Assembly (NCBI RefSeq): GCF_009696275.1
Contig: NZ_VUMI01000035.1
Coordinates: 1 to 60,348, forward strand
Direction of reading: 5' to 3'
Source: Eisenbergiella porci
Lineage (GTDB): Bacteria > Bacillota > Clostridia > Lachnospirales > Lachnospiraceae
Length of the DNA stretch: 60,348 bases
The position numbers and the translations under genes were made by a program. The notes under the pieces were generated by a model. The model searched no databases and was not told the origin of the DNA. It saw nothing but the letters and a program-made list of their open reading frames with translations. This document shows positions 53,206 to 60,348 of this stretch, piece after piece (position 1 is the first letter of the stretch; the number at the start of each line of letters is the position of its first letter).

Positions 53206-54147
53206 ATGAAGCTTTTGGAAGAATGTAAACAGGCAAAAAGGATAGGGATCAGCGGACATATCCGTCCGGACGGAGACTGTGTCGGTTCCTGTATGGGCCT
53301 TTACCTTTATTTGAAAAAGGTAAGGCCCGATGCGGACCTTCATATTTTCCTGGAAAAACCGGCTGATATTTTCAGCTGCATCAGCAGTGTGGAAGAAATT
53401 AACAGCGAATACGGCGAGCAGGAACGCTTTGATGTGTTTTTCGCCCTGGATACTGCGTCCGACCGCCTGGGAGGAGCAGAAGCGTATTTCAACAGCGCTG
53501 TGAAAAAGATAAATATTGACCACCATATCAGCAATAAGGGCTGCGGGGATGTGAATTATGTGGTTCCCACAGCCAGCTCTACGAGCGAGCTTATTTATGA
53601 TCTGACGGAAAAGGAACAGCTGGACGAAGAGATTGCCAAAGCGCTTTATATCGGCATTATCCATGATACGGGCGTGTTCCAGTATTCCAATACGTCGCCG
53701 GAAACCCTTCGGGCGGCGGCAAAGCTGATTTCCTATGGCTTTGATTTCAGCCGTCTCATAGAAGAGACATTTTATGAAAAAACCTATCTGCAAACGCAGA
53801 TACTCGGCCGCGCACTGCTGGAAAGCATCCTTTTCATGGACGGAAAATGCGTGGTCAGCGTCATTGACAGGAAAACCATGGATTTTTACGGCGCCTCGCC
53901 CCAGGATCTGGAGGGCATTGTAAGCCAGCTTCGCAGTATCAAGGGCGTGGAATGCGCCATATTCATGTATGAAACAGGCGTGCTGGAGTATAAGGTGAGC
54001 ATGAGATCCGGCGGTCTCGTCAATGTATCGCAGATCGCTTCCTATTTCGGAGGAGGCGGGCATGTGCGCGCGGCGGGCTGTACCATGAACGGCACCTGCC
54101 ATGATGTAATCAATAACCTTTCGTTACATATTGAAAAGCAGCTGTAA
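53206..54147 (+). CDS. nrnA: DHH/DHHA1 phosphodiesterase (NrnA-type)
   Basis: A 313-residue bifunctional oligoribonuclease and pAp phosphatase. DHH motifs: GHIRPDGDCVGSCMGL near residue 18, DTASDRLG near 85, NIDHHISN near 105, and a C-terminal DHHA1 GGGGHVRAAGC. It degrades nano-RNA and 3'-phosphoadenosine 5'-phosphate. The ATG at 53206 has a GGGAGGT site; the longer frame from 53164 starts with non-family residues. A stable AGCGGGCA/TGCCCGCT hairpin (54158-54179) without a T-tract follows, before truB. Confidence 0.93.
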   Translation: MKLLEECKQAKRIGISGHIRPDGDCVGSCMGLYLYLKKVRPDADLHIFLEKPADIFSCISSVEEINSEYGEQERFDVFFALDTASDRLGGAEAYFNSAVKKINIDHHISNKGCGDVNYVVPTASSTSELIYDLTEKEQLDEEIAKALYIGIIHDTGVFQYSNTSPETLRAAAKLISYGFDFSRLIEETFYEKTYLQTQILGRALLESILFMDGKCVVSVIDRKTMDFYGASPQDLEGIVSQLRSIKGVECAIFMYETGVLEYKVSMRSGGLVNVSQIASYFGGGGHVRAAGCTMNGTCHDVINNLSLHIEKQL

Positions 54148-54157
54148 CCACCCGGCC

Positions 54158-54179
54158 AGCGGGCATTTTTCTGCCCGCT
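54158..54179 (+). other. Intercistronic hairpin nrnA-truB
   Basis: AGCGGGCA (54158-54165) and TGCCCGCT (54172-54179) pair perfectly around TTTTTC. No T-run follows, so it is more likely an RNA stability or processing element than a terminator. Confidence 0.5.
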
Positions 54180-54225
54180 AAGCCTGACCGGACGGCTGGA
54201 AACAGTTTATCAAGGAGCGGAATAC

Positions 54226-55122
54226 ATGATAAACGGCATTCTGAATGTCTATAAAGAAGCGGGCTTTACCTCCCATGATGTGGTGGCAAAGCTGCGCGGC
54301 ATATGCAGGCAGAAAAAAATCGGCCATACAGGTACCCTGGATCCGGAAGCGGTCGGGGTACTTCCTGTTTGCCTGGGCAGCGGCACGAAGCTGTGTGATA
54401 TGCTTACTGATAAAAGCAAGGAATATGAGGCTGTGCTTCTTCTGGGACAGGTGACGGATACCCAGGACGTGACCGGAACGGTATTGGAGGAGCATGAGGT
54501 GACGGCGGATGAAGAGCAGGCTGTGGAGGCCATCCGCTCCTTTGTGGGGGCTTATGAACAGATCCCGCCCATGTACTCTGCGCTGAAGGTGAACGGCAAA
54601 AGGCTGTATGAGCTGGCCAGGGCGGGGAAGGAAGTGGAGAGGAAGGGCAGGAGGGTGGAAATCCACAGCATCGAAATCCTTTCCGTCAGCCTGCCGGAAA
54701 TCACCTTCCGCGTTGCCTGCTCCAAAGGAACCTATATCAGGACCTTATGCCATGATATCGGACAGAAGCTTGGCTGCGGCGGCACCATGAAAAGCCTGAA
54801 GCGCACAAGAGTGGGCATTTTTACCATTGACGGCACGCTGAAGCTTTCCCAGCTGGAAGAACTGGCGGCGCAGGGCAGGCTGGAAGAAAAGGTGATACCT
54901 GTGGAAGCGATGTTTACAGAGCTTCCTGTCCTTACGGTGAAGGACGCTTTTGTCAGGCTGATAGAAAATGGGAATGCCTTTTATCCCGGCCAGGCGGAGG
55001 AAAGCGTAAGGACTCCGGACGGCAGACAGGTGAGAGTGTATGATAGAAAAGGACGTTTTTACGGCATTTATGCCTTCTCGGAGGAGAAGGAAAGGTATCA
55101 GCCCGTAAAAATGTTCCTGTAA
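54226..55122 (+). CDS. truB: tRNA pseudouridine-55 synthase
   Basis: A 298-residue enzyme making psi55 in the tRNA T arm. Hallmarks: GILNVYKEAGFTSHDVVAKLRGICRQKKIGHTGTLDPEAVGVLPVCLG with the catalytic Asp in TGTLDPEA, then PPMYSALKVNGKRLYELARAG and CSKGTYIRTLCHDIG. The C-terminal PUA-like part is present. It has an AAGGAG site and is complete. It is the standard gene between nrnA and ribF. Confidence 0.96.
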   Translation: MINGILNVYKEAGFTSHDVVAKLRGICRQKKIGHTGTLDPEAVGVLPVCLGSGTKLCDMLTDKSKEYEAVLLLGQVTDTQDVTGTVLEEHEVTADEEQAVEAIRSFVGAYEQIPPMYSALKVNGKRLYELARAGKEVERKGRRVEIHSIEILSVSLPEITFRVACSKGTYIRTLCHDIGQKLGCGGTMKSLKRTRVGIFTIDGTLKLSQLEELAAQGRLEEKVIPVEAMFTELPVLTVKDAFVRLIENGNAFYPGQAEESVRTPDGRQVRVYDRKGRFYGIYAFSEEKERYQPVKMFL

Positions 55123-55200
55123 TGTGACTGTGAAGGAACCAAACCCTTTAGATAAATATCCCGCAGAAATAACGGAAAGTACGGATACTGGAGTGATTCA

Positions 55201-56130
55201 ATGCAGATAATTTCGGGTACGACAGAATTTGAATGTAAACACCATACGGCGGTGGCCATCGGAAAATTTGACGGCATTCATCAGGGCCACAGAATGCTTC
55301 TTTCCCAGATTCTGAAGGCAAAGGAGGATGGGCTGCAGTCGGCGGTTTTCACCTTTGATCCCCCTCCAGGGGTGTTTTTCTCAGGAAAGCCGCAGGCGGA
55401 GCTGACAACCAAGGAAGAAAAAAGACGGGTTTTTGACCGGATGGGAATCGATCTTCTGATTGAATTCCCCATGAATGCGGAAACCGCGGCCATGCCGCCG
55501 GAGACCTTTGTCCGGGAAGTGCTGCATGACAGGCTGCAGACAAGGTTTATTGCGGCAGGGACGGATCTTTCCTATGGAGACAAAGGAAAGGGGGACTGGC
55601 ATCTTATGCAGGCCATGTCCGAACAGATGGGTTATCAGGTACAGGTTATCGACAAAATCATGTATAACGGCCGGGAGATCAGCTCCACCTTTGTGCGGGA
55701 AGAGGTGCAGAAGGGGAATATGGAGCTGGCGGAACGGCTTTTGGGCGCTCCCTACTGTGTGGCGGGGTCTGTCATGCATGGGAAAAGGCTGGGAAGGACA
55801 CTGGGGATGCCCACGGTGAACCTTTTTCCTCCCAGGGACAAGCTCCTGCCCCCAAACGGCGTGTATCTTTCCCGGGTATCTGCCGGAAACAGACAGCTGA
55901 ACGGCATTACAAATATCGGCTGCCGGCCTACGGTGAGCAACAGCGGCCAGATGAGCGTGGAAACATATCTTTATGATTTTAATGAGGAAATCTACGGGGA
56001 ATATGTGGAGGTGAGCCTGTACTCCTTCTGCCGCCCGGAGATGAAGTTTTCAAGTGTGGAAGAATTAAAGCAGAATATGGCCCGGGACATAGAAGCGGGC
56101 AGGGAATATTGGAAAAACCGGAGGCTGTGA
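55201..56130 (+). CDS. ribF: Bifunctional riboflavin kinase/FAD synthetase
   Basis: A 309-residue enzyme converting riboflavin to FMN and FAD. The FAD synthetase part has AIGKFDGIHQGHRMLL (HxGH-like nucleotidyl transferase motif) and ISSTFVREEVQKGNME. The kinase part has GSVMHGKRLGRTLGMPTVNLFP and GITNIGCRPTV...VETYLYDFNEEIYGE. It has a TGGAG site. It closes the translation operon, and a terminator overlaps its stop codon. Confidence 0.95.
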   Translation: MQIISGTTEFECKHHTAVAIGKFDGIHQGHRMLLSQILKAKEDGLQSAVFTFDPPPGVFFSGKPQAELTTKEEKRRVFDRMGIDLLIEFPMNAETAAMPPETFVREVLHDRLQTRFIAAGTDLSYGDKGKGDWHLMQAMSEQMGYQVQVIDKIMYNGREISSTFVREEVQKGNMELAERLLGAPYCVAGSVMHGKRLGRTLGMPTVNLFPPRDKLLPPNGVYLSRVSAGNRQLNGITNIGCRPTVSNSGQMSVETYLYDFNEEIYGEYVEVSLYSFCRPEMKFSSVEELKQNMARDIEAGREYWKNRRL

Positions 56131-56144
56131 CGTCTCCGGTTTTT
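56113..56144 (+). terminator. Terminator overlapping the ribF stop
   Basis: AAAAACCGGAG (56113-56123) pairs with CTCCGGTTTTT (56134-56144), with the ribF TGA in the loop region. Confidence 0.8.
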
Positions 56145-56188
56145 CTGTGACCTGCAGATATACTGTTTCAGGTATTTGCTGATGCGGC

Positions 56189-56923
56189 TCAGGGCCTGCA
56201 GACCTTGCAGGCGCCATAACCGGCGGCGAGGGCGTCGGACAGGTCGATGGAAATTTTGCTTTTCTCCAGATAACGGCAGCTTGCTCTGTGATATTTATTG
56301 CCGGTAGCCGTGATGTAAACGGTTTTCTCCTGAGGCTTGTCCGCGGTTACCTGCGGCGCTTCCTGTTGCTGCGGCGCAGGAACAGTCTGTCCTGCCAGGG
56401 CTGCCGTAAATACAGGTGACGCCCAGTAGCGTGCACCGTCAAAGCCTATCAGCCCGGCGGCAATGCCATTCTGCAGCAGTGTCGCATCAGTGGGCGCATA
56501 CAGCGTCCAGCCCGCGGCTTCAAAAACAGCGGCGATGGCGGCATCCGGTGCGGGAGCCGTCTGGGCGGGAGCGGGGACCGCCTGGGCCGGAGCTGTTTGG
56601 GAAGGCGCTGCAGGTGCAGGGTTGGCGGCTTCGGCATTGGGACCAACCGGGCTTCCCTCAGGGGTGGTGCATACGCCTGTTTCATCCAGGTAATACCAGA
56701 GCTCACCTACCTGAATCCAGCCTGTCTGCACGAAACCGGCGGCATCCAGATGATAGATGCCCGTCCCGGCCTGCACCCAGGTGTTGGCTGCAAAGCTTCC
56801 GTCATCGTTCTGGAACTTTACCCCTGACGTATCCTGGACAAAGCCTGCGGCCGAAACCGTGGACGAGAAGGCGAAGCTCAAAAGCAGGGCTGTGGTTAAC
56901 AGAGTCACTATCCTTTTTTTCAT
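56189..56923 (-). CDS. Secreted cell-wall-binding-repeat protein
   Basis: A 244-residue exported protein. Residues 1-26 are a signal peptide (MKKRIVTLLTTALLLSFAFS then STVSAA). Residues about 27-85 hold choline/cell-wall-binding-like repeats (NTWVQAGTGIYHLDAAGFVQTGWIQVGELWYYLDETG). An Ala/Pro linker follows, then an AAIAAVFEAAGWTLYAP segment, another linker, and a C-terminal module VYITATGNKYHRASCRYLEKSKISIDLSDALAAGYGACKVCRP. That module has the Cys/His pattern (C-x3-L near a CxxC) seen at the ends of secreted nucleases and Ada-like metal sites. It has a GGAGG site. The whole is probably surface-attached, and its activity is unknown. Confidence 0.8.
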   Translation of the reverse strand: MKKRIVTLLTTALLLSFAFSSTVSAAGFVQDTSGVKFQNDDGSFAANTWVQAGTGIYHLDAAGFVQTGWIQVGELWYYLDETGVCTTPEGSPVGPNAEAANPAPAAPSQTAPAQAVPAPAQTAPAPDAAIAAVFEAAGWTLYAPTDATLLQNGIAAGLIGFDGARYWASPVFTAALAGQTVPAPQQQEAPQVTADKPQEKTVYITATGNKYHRASCRYLEKSKISIDLSDALAAGYGACKVCRP

Positions 56924-57118
56924 TGCATATCCTCCTTATTCCCCAATAAAATCTTTTCCTTAGTATACCATTTTCTGGTTAAACAGCCAACAAAATTTAT
57001 CTGTATATTGTAAGCGTCTGATACAAAAATCAACATTTTCCCCATTTCCTCTTGTAACTTTCTTAAGAATCCCTTAAAATATATGTAAAGTGTGCGTAAA
57101 TAAAAAGTAAAATCGATG

Positions 57119-57158
57119 TATAATGCAAACCCTGGAGAAAAGGCCGAAAGGCCTTTTT
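57119..57158 (+). promoter_or_regulatory. Promoter -10 and leader hairpin of the Na/Pi gene
   Basis: TATAAT at 57119-57124 has only a weak -35. About 10 nt after the expected start, AAAAGGCC (57138-57145) and GGCCTTTT (57150-57157) pair around a GAAA tetraloop, ending in T5. This is a terminator-like leader hairpin. The ATG at 57123 lies inside the -10 and cannot be a translation start from this promoter. Confidence 0.6.
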
Positions 57159-57185
57159 CGCAGGTGGGAAGGAAAAAGACAAAAG

Positions 57186-58838
57186 ATGAGTATAGGTGCG
57201 ATGCTGTTGTCAATGGCCGGGGGCCTTGGATTGTTCCTGTTTGGCATGCGGCTGATGAGCGAGAGTATTGAGAAGGCGGCGGGTGCCAAGCTGAGGGGCA
57301 TCCTGGAGATGTTTACCAAGAACCGCTTTGTTGGAATGCTGGTCGGTATTATTTTTACAGCGGTTATACAGTCCTCCTCGGCGTGTACGGTAATGGTGGT
57401 CAGCTTCGTCAACTCGGGGCTGATGAATCTGTATCAGGCGGCGGGTGTAATCTTTGGTGCCAATATCGGTACTACGGTGACCTCCCAGCTTGTTTCCTTT
57501 AACCTTTCTGAGATAGCCCCGATATTCCTTCTGGCAGGAATCCTGGGCATCATGTTCTGCAAGCGGCAGAACATTGTTAAAATCTGTCATATTATCCTTG
57601 GCTTCGGCGTTCTTTTCATGGGCCTGTCCGGGATGTCCAGCGCCATGTCGGGGATGCGGGACATGCCGGAGATAGTGCATATTCTTTCTTCCCTGACAAG
57701 CCCGATGCTTGCCATTCTTGTAGGGACGCTGCTGACAGCGGTAATCCAGAGCTCCTCTGTAACGGTAAGTATTGTGCTGCTGATGGCAAATCAGGGGCTG
57801 CTGGAGCTTCCCATCTGTCTGTTTATCATACTCGGCTGTAATATCGGCGCGTGTACCTCCGCGCTGCTGGCATCCCTGAGCGGGAAGAAGGATGCCAAGA
57901 GGGCTGCCATGATCCATTTCCTGTTCAATGTGATAGGAACGGTATTGATGTATATCATACTTAAGCTTGCCATGGGTCCGATTATCGATCTGCTTCATAT
58001 TGTTTCCGGCTCCAACCCGGGACGTTTCGTGGCCAACGCCCATACTATTTTCAAGGTGTTCCAGGTACTGGCGCTTTTCCCGTTTGCCGGCCTGATCGTC
58101 AAAATGACCTATTTCTTCGTGCCTGGCGAAGACATGAAGATGGACGACCGCGACAATTTCACGCTGAAATATATCGGGGACAGGACCGTTTTCAATCCGG
58201 CTACGGCGGTGGTAGAGGTGGACAAGGAGCTGAAGCGTATGGCTGATCTTGCCTCCGACAACCTGAACCGCGCCATGAATGCGCTGATAACCCTGGATGA
58301 GGAAGATATTGAAACCGTTTATTCGGTGGAGAAGAATATCAACTTCCTCAATCATTCCATTACCAACTATCTGGTTAAAATCAACCAGACCACACTGCCC
58401 ATTGAGGATCAGAAGAGCATCGGCGCCCTGTTCCATATTGTAAATGATATTGAAAGAATCGGCGATCATGCGGAAAATGTGGCTGATGCGGCAAGACAGA
58501 GAAAGGCCACCGGCGTAGGCTTCAGCAAGGAGGCGCAGCATGAACTGGGACAGATGCTGGATATGGTCAATACGATCATCCGTTTTTCGGTGGAAATGTT
58601 CTCCACAGGCTCTGATGAGCGTGCCGAGGATGTGGCGAATCTGGAGGATGCCATTGACGATAAGGAACGGGAAATCCAGAAATCCCACATAGAACGTATG
58701 ACCAAGAACCTGTGTACGCCGGAGGCCAGTATGATTTTCTCCGATGTGGTGAGCGGACTGGAAAGAGTGGCGGATCATGCCACCAATATCGCATTTGCCA
58801 TGAACAATACGGAATATGAAGTAAGTAAAGCCATGTAA
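57186..58838 (+). CDS. Na/Pi cotransporter family protein with PhoU-like domain
   Basis: A 550-residue membrane protein. The N-terminal 330 residues hold two Na/Pi-cotransporter repeats, each with the QSSS motif: GIIFTAVIQSSSACTVMVV and GTLLTAVIQSSSVTVSIVL, plus GANIGTTVTS and GCNIGACTSA. The C-terminal 200 residues are a helical PhoU-like domain (ERIGDHAENVADAARQRK, ERVADHATNIAFAMNN). It probably moves phosphate with sodium, or regulates phosphate flux. I use the ATG at 57186 (MSIGAMLLSMAGGLGLFLFG) because the longer frame overlaps the promoter. Its ribosome site GGAAGGAA is rather distant. Confidence 0.9.
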   Translation: MSIGAMLLSMAGGLGLFLFGMRLMSESIEKAAGAKLRGILEMFTKNRFVGMLVGIIFTAVIQSSSACTVMVVSFVNSGLMNLYQAAGVIFGANIGTTVTSQLVSFNLSEIAPIFLLAGILGIMFCKRQNIVKICHIILGFGVLFMGLSGMSSAMSGMRDMPEIVHILSSLTSPMLAILVGTLLTAVIQSSSVTVSIVLLMANQGLLELPICLFIILGCNIGACTSALLASLSGKKDAKRAAMIHFLFNVIGTVLMYIILKLAMGPIIDLLHIVSGSNPGRFVANAHTIFKVFQVLALFPFAGLIVKMTYFFVPGEDMKMDDRDNFTLKYIGDRTVFNPATAVVEVDKELKRMADLASDNLNRAMNALITLDEEDIETVYSVEKNINFLNHSITNYLVKINQTTLPIEDQKSIGALFHIVNDIERIGDHAENVADAARQRKATGVGFSKEAQHELGQMLDMVNTIIRFSVEMFSTGSDERAEDVANLEDAIDDKEREIQKSHIERMTKNLCTPEASMIFSDVVSGLERVADHATNIAFAMNNTEYEVSKAM

Positions 58839-58883
58839 TAATAATGAAAATGCTCCCGCCGCCGTCTTTGGCCGGCAGGAGGC

Positions 58884-58942
58884 AGAAAAAGGTCCTTCCA
58901 TCCAACGCTTCCTTTCTGAAACGGATGAAAGGACTTTTTCTT
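58884..58942. terminator. Long terminator hairpin after the Na/Pi gene
   Basis: AGAAAAAGGTCCTTCCATCC (58884-58903) pairs with GGATGAAAGGACTTTTTCT (58923-58941) with minor mismatches, and T-rich ends serve both strands. The remaining 58943-59019 holds nothing I can identify. Confidence 0.75.
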
Positions 58943-59019
58943 TGCGGCGGAAGGGTAACTGTGAAGTGACACAACGGTTATATTAGAAATAAATTCCAGG
59001 AAATAAGGGGAAATATGGA

Positions 59020-59048
59020 TTGACAGGGAATTAAAATTTGAATATAAT
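59020..59048 (+). promoter_or_regulatory. Consensus SigA promoter of the NlpC/P60 gene
   Basis: TTGACA (59020-59025), 17-bp spacer, TATAAT (59043-59048): a perfect consensus. Just downstream TTGTAACA is repeated at 59053 and 59065 (12 bp apart) around the start of transcription, a possible operator. Confidence 0.85.
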
Positions 59049-59144
59049 ACGGTTGTAACAATATTGTAACATTTTGAAAGGAATCTGTAAAAATTCCCTC
59101 AGGAATGAAGCAGATGCAGGATAATTAACAGGAGAAATATTTTT

Positions 59145-60176
59145 ATGTTAAAAGGAACAAAAGCAATTGGCGTGTTGGCGGCTGGATTTGTATTATATAC
59201 CGGAATGACTGTAATGGCGGCCGGAAACGGCAGCGTTGTTGTGCCCTCGGCAGGCGTTGGAGAGATTCTGGAAGCGAACGTGGAGGAAGAAGAATACCTT
59301 GCGGCGGCGGAAGAAGCTAAAATAGAAAGAAAAGCGATCTACGGCTTCAGTAATCTGGGAATAGCCAATGTATCCAATTATCTGAACGTGCGTGAGAAAC
59401 CCAGTGAGGACGGCAAGCTTGTTGGCAAGATGAGCAAGAACAGCGGCTGTGACGTGCTTGAAATCAAGGACGGCTGGGCGCATATCAAATCCGGCAAGGT
59501 TAACGGATACGTAAAAGCTGAGTTCCTGTTAACAGGTCAGGAAGCCAGGGACAGGGCGGACAAGGTTGCAACCGATATGGCGGTGTGCAATTCCGGCGGA
59601 CTGTTTGTGCGGCAGGGCCCGGGAACGGACAACCCGGTAATCACACAGGTGGCGGAAGGCGAAGAGCTGGAAGTCGTGGAGAAGCTGGACGGATGGGTTA
59701 AGATCATGCTGGATGACGAGGAGGCTTATGTATCCGCCGATTATGTGGATATAGCCAAGAAGCTCGACAGAGCGGTGACCCAGACGGAACTGATCTATGG
59801 CAAGGGAGTTTCCAACGTCAGGGTGGATTTGGTCAACTATGCGAAGCAGTATCTGGGCAATCCTTATGTATGGGGAGGCACCAGCCTGACAAGTGGCGCG
59901 GACTGCTCCGGTTTCGTCCTGAGCGTATTTAAGAAGTACGGCGTATCCCTGCCCCATTCCTCAGCGGCACAGAGTACCATGGGATCGAAGGTGAGCCTTT
60001 CTGAGGCGCAGCCCGGCGATCTGATCTTCTATGCACAGAACGGAAGAGTCAACCACGTGGCTATTTATATCGGAAACGGCCAGGTTATCCATGCCAGCAA
60101 TCCCAGAAGCGGCATTAAGATTTCAAATGCCACTTACCGTACGCCTTATGCCGTGAAGCGTGTGCTGAACCAGTAA
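59145..60176 (+). CDS. Secreted SH3-NlpC/P60 peptidoglycan hydrolase
   Basis: A 343-residue exported protein. A signal peptide covers about residues 1-26 (LKGTKAIGVLAAGFVLYTGM). Two bacterial SH3 domains follow (NVSNYLNVREKPSEDGKLVGKMSKNSGCDVLEIKDGWAHIKS near 75-125, and GGLFVRQGPGTDNPVITQVAEGEELEV near 150-200). The NlpC/P60 domain from about 225 has catalytic C254 in ADCSGF, H304 in NHVAIYIG and H316 in VIHA, so it should be active. It cleaves peptide stems of peptidoglycan, probably in cell separation or turnover. An AGGAG site lies 10 nt upstream. It has its own consensus promoter. Confidence 0.93.
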   Translation: MLKGTKAIGVLAAGFVLYTGMTVMAAGNGSVVVPSAGVGEILEANVEEEEYLAAAEEAKIERKAIYGFSNLGIANVSNYLNVREKPSEDGKLVGKMSKNSGCDVLEIKDGWAHIKSGKVNGYVKAEFLLTGQEARDRADKVATDMAVCNSGGLFVRQGPGTDNPVITQVAEGEELEVVEKLDGWVKIMLDDEEAYVSADYVDIAKKLDRAVTQTELIYGKGVSNVRVDLVNYAKQYLGNPYVWGGTSLTSGADCSGFVLSVFKKYGVSLPHSSAAQSTMGSKVSLSEAQPGDLIFYAQNGRVNHVAIYIGNGQVIHASNPRSGIKISNATYRTPYAVKRVLNQ

Positions 60177-60331
60177 CGTTTAGTGCTTCATACGACATTT
60201 TCATACGATTGTATATTATTACAGCTCTGAAAGGCGAAAATTTCTCGCACAAAAATTACTGATAAGCACTGAAGATTTAGCCGATGCATGATAAAATAAA
60301 AAAAAGTTTTTCGCAAAGGAGAAAATTTATC

Positions 60332-60348
60332 GTGACAAGGGCTGAACA
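60332..60348 (+). CDS. Start of next gene (partial)
   Basis: A GTG at 60332 follows AAAGGAG (60315-60321) and opens the frame GTG ACA AGG GCT GAA, cut by the window end. The 60177-60331 gap has an A-rich stretch and TCATACGA twice, at 60188 and 60203. There is too little sequence to name the product. Confidence 0.35.

Noticed and set aside
1-60348. CRISPR array
   Set aside because: No series of regularly spaced identical repeats of 23-40 bp with unique spacers was seen, and no cas genes. The three CGAGCG repeats at 2363-2438 are operator-like.

Overview
The window looks like a Lachnospiraceae (Clostridia, Firmicutes) chromosome carrying the right-hand part of an integrative and conjugative element (ICE). 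The evidence is PolC-type DNA polymerase III next to ispG, the rimP-nusA-rnpM-ylxQ-infB-rbfA-nrnA-truB-ribF operon order, a T-box leader, strong Shine-Dalgarno sequences, and tnpV/tnpW/CD1845-type ICE genes known from gut Clostridia. The genus cannot be resolved from sequence alone.

Region 1 (1 to about 26.6 kb) is the ICE; its left end lies outside the window. It holds a YodL-type protein, an XRE regulator facing a repressible promoter, a 3066-residue methylase/helicase with a tnpV gene nested in another frame, MobC, a CD1845-family membrane protein, an AT-rich zinc-ribbon/Mrr endonuclease cargo gene, and a MobA-type relaxase. About 7 kb of cargo follows. One part is a leftward T-box-asnS-SDR operon. 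The other is a rightward metK-radical SAM pair with a divergent HxlR regulator, next to a dead mocR gene, a second HxlR fragment and a cluster of stem-loops that could be an oriT. The ICE tail has an XRE regulator, a 30-residue peptide, two sigma-region-4-like proteins, a CxxC protein, tnpW, a 38-residue peptide coupled to the recombinase, and the large serine recombinase.

Region 2 (26.7-38.6 kb) is chromosomal: a three-gene compatible-solute ABC transporter, ispG, polC, and two glycoside hydrolases (GH31 and GH5).

Region 3 (38.8-46.2 kb) has tRNA-Glu(CTC), a small Cys-rich protein, a heterodimeric ABC exporter pair with a MarR regulator and a matching palindromic operator, a MerR/TipA-like regulator that has lost its C-terminus, and an NSS-family sodium-dependent transporter.

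Region 4 (46.2-47.2 kb) is about 1 kb without a credible gene. It contains two long inverted-repeat elements; the second folds into one hairpin with a 63-bp nearly perfect outer stem. These are the strongest unexplained structures here.

Region 5 (47.1-60.3 kb) is the rimP to ribF translation operon behind a terminator-like leader, followed by a secreted cell-wall-binding protein, a Na/Pi cotransporter with a leader hairpin, an SH3-NlpC/P60 hydrolase and the first codons of another gene.
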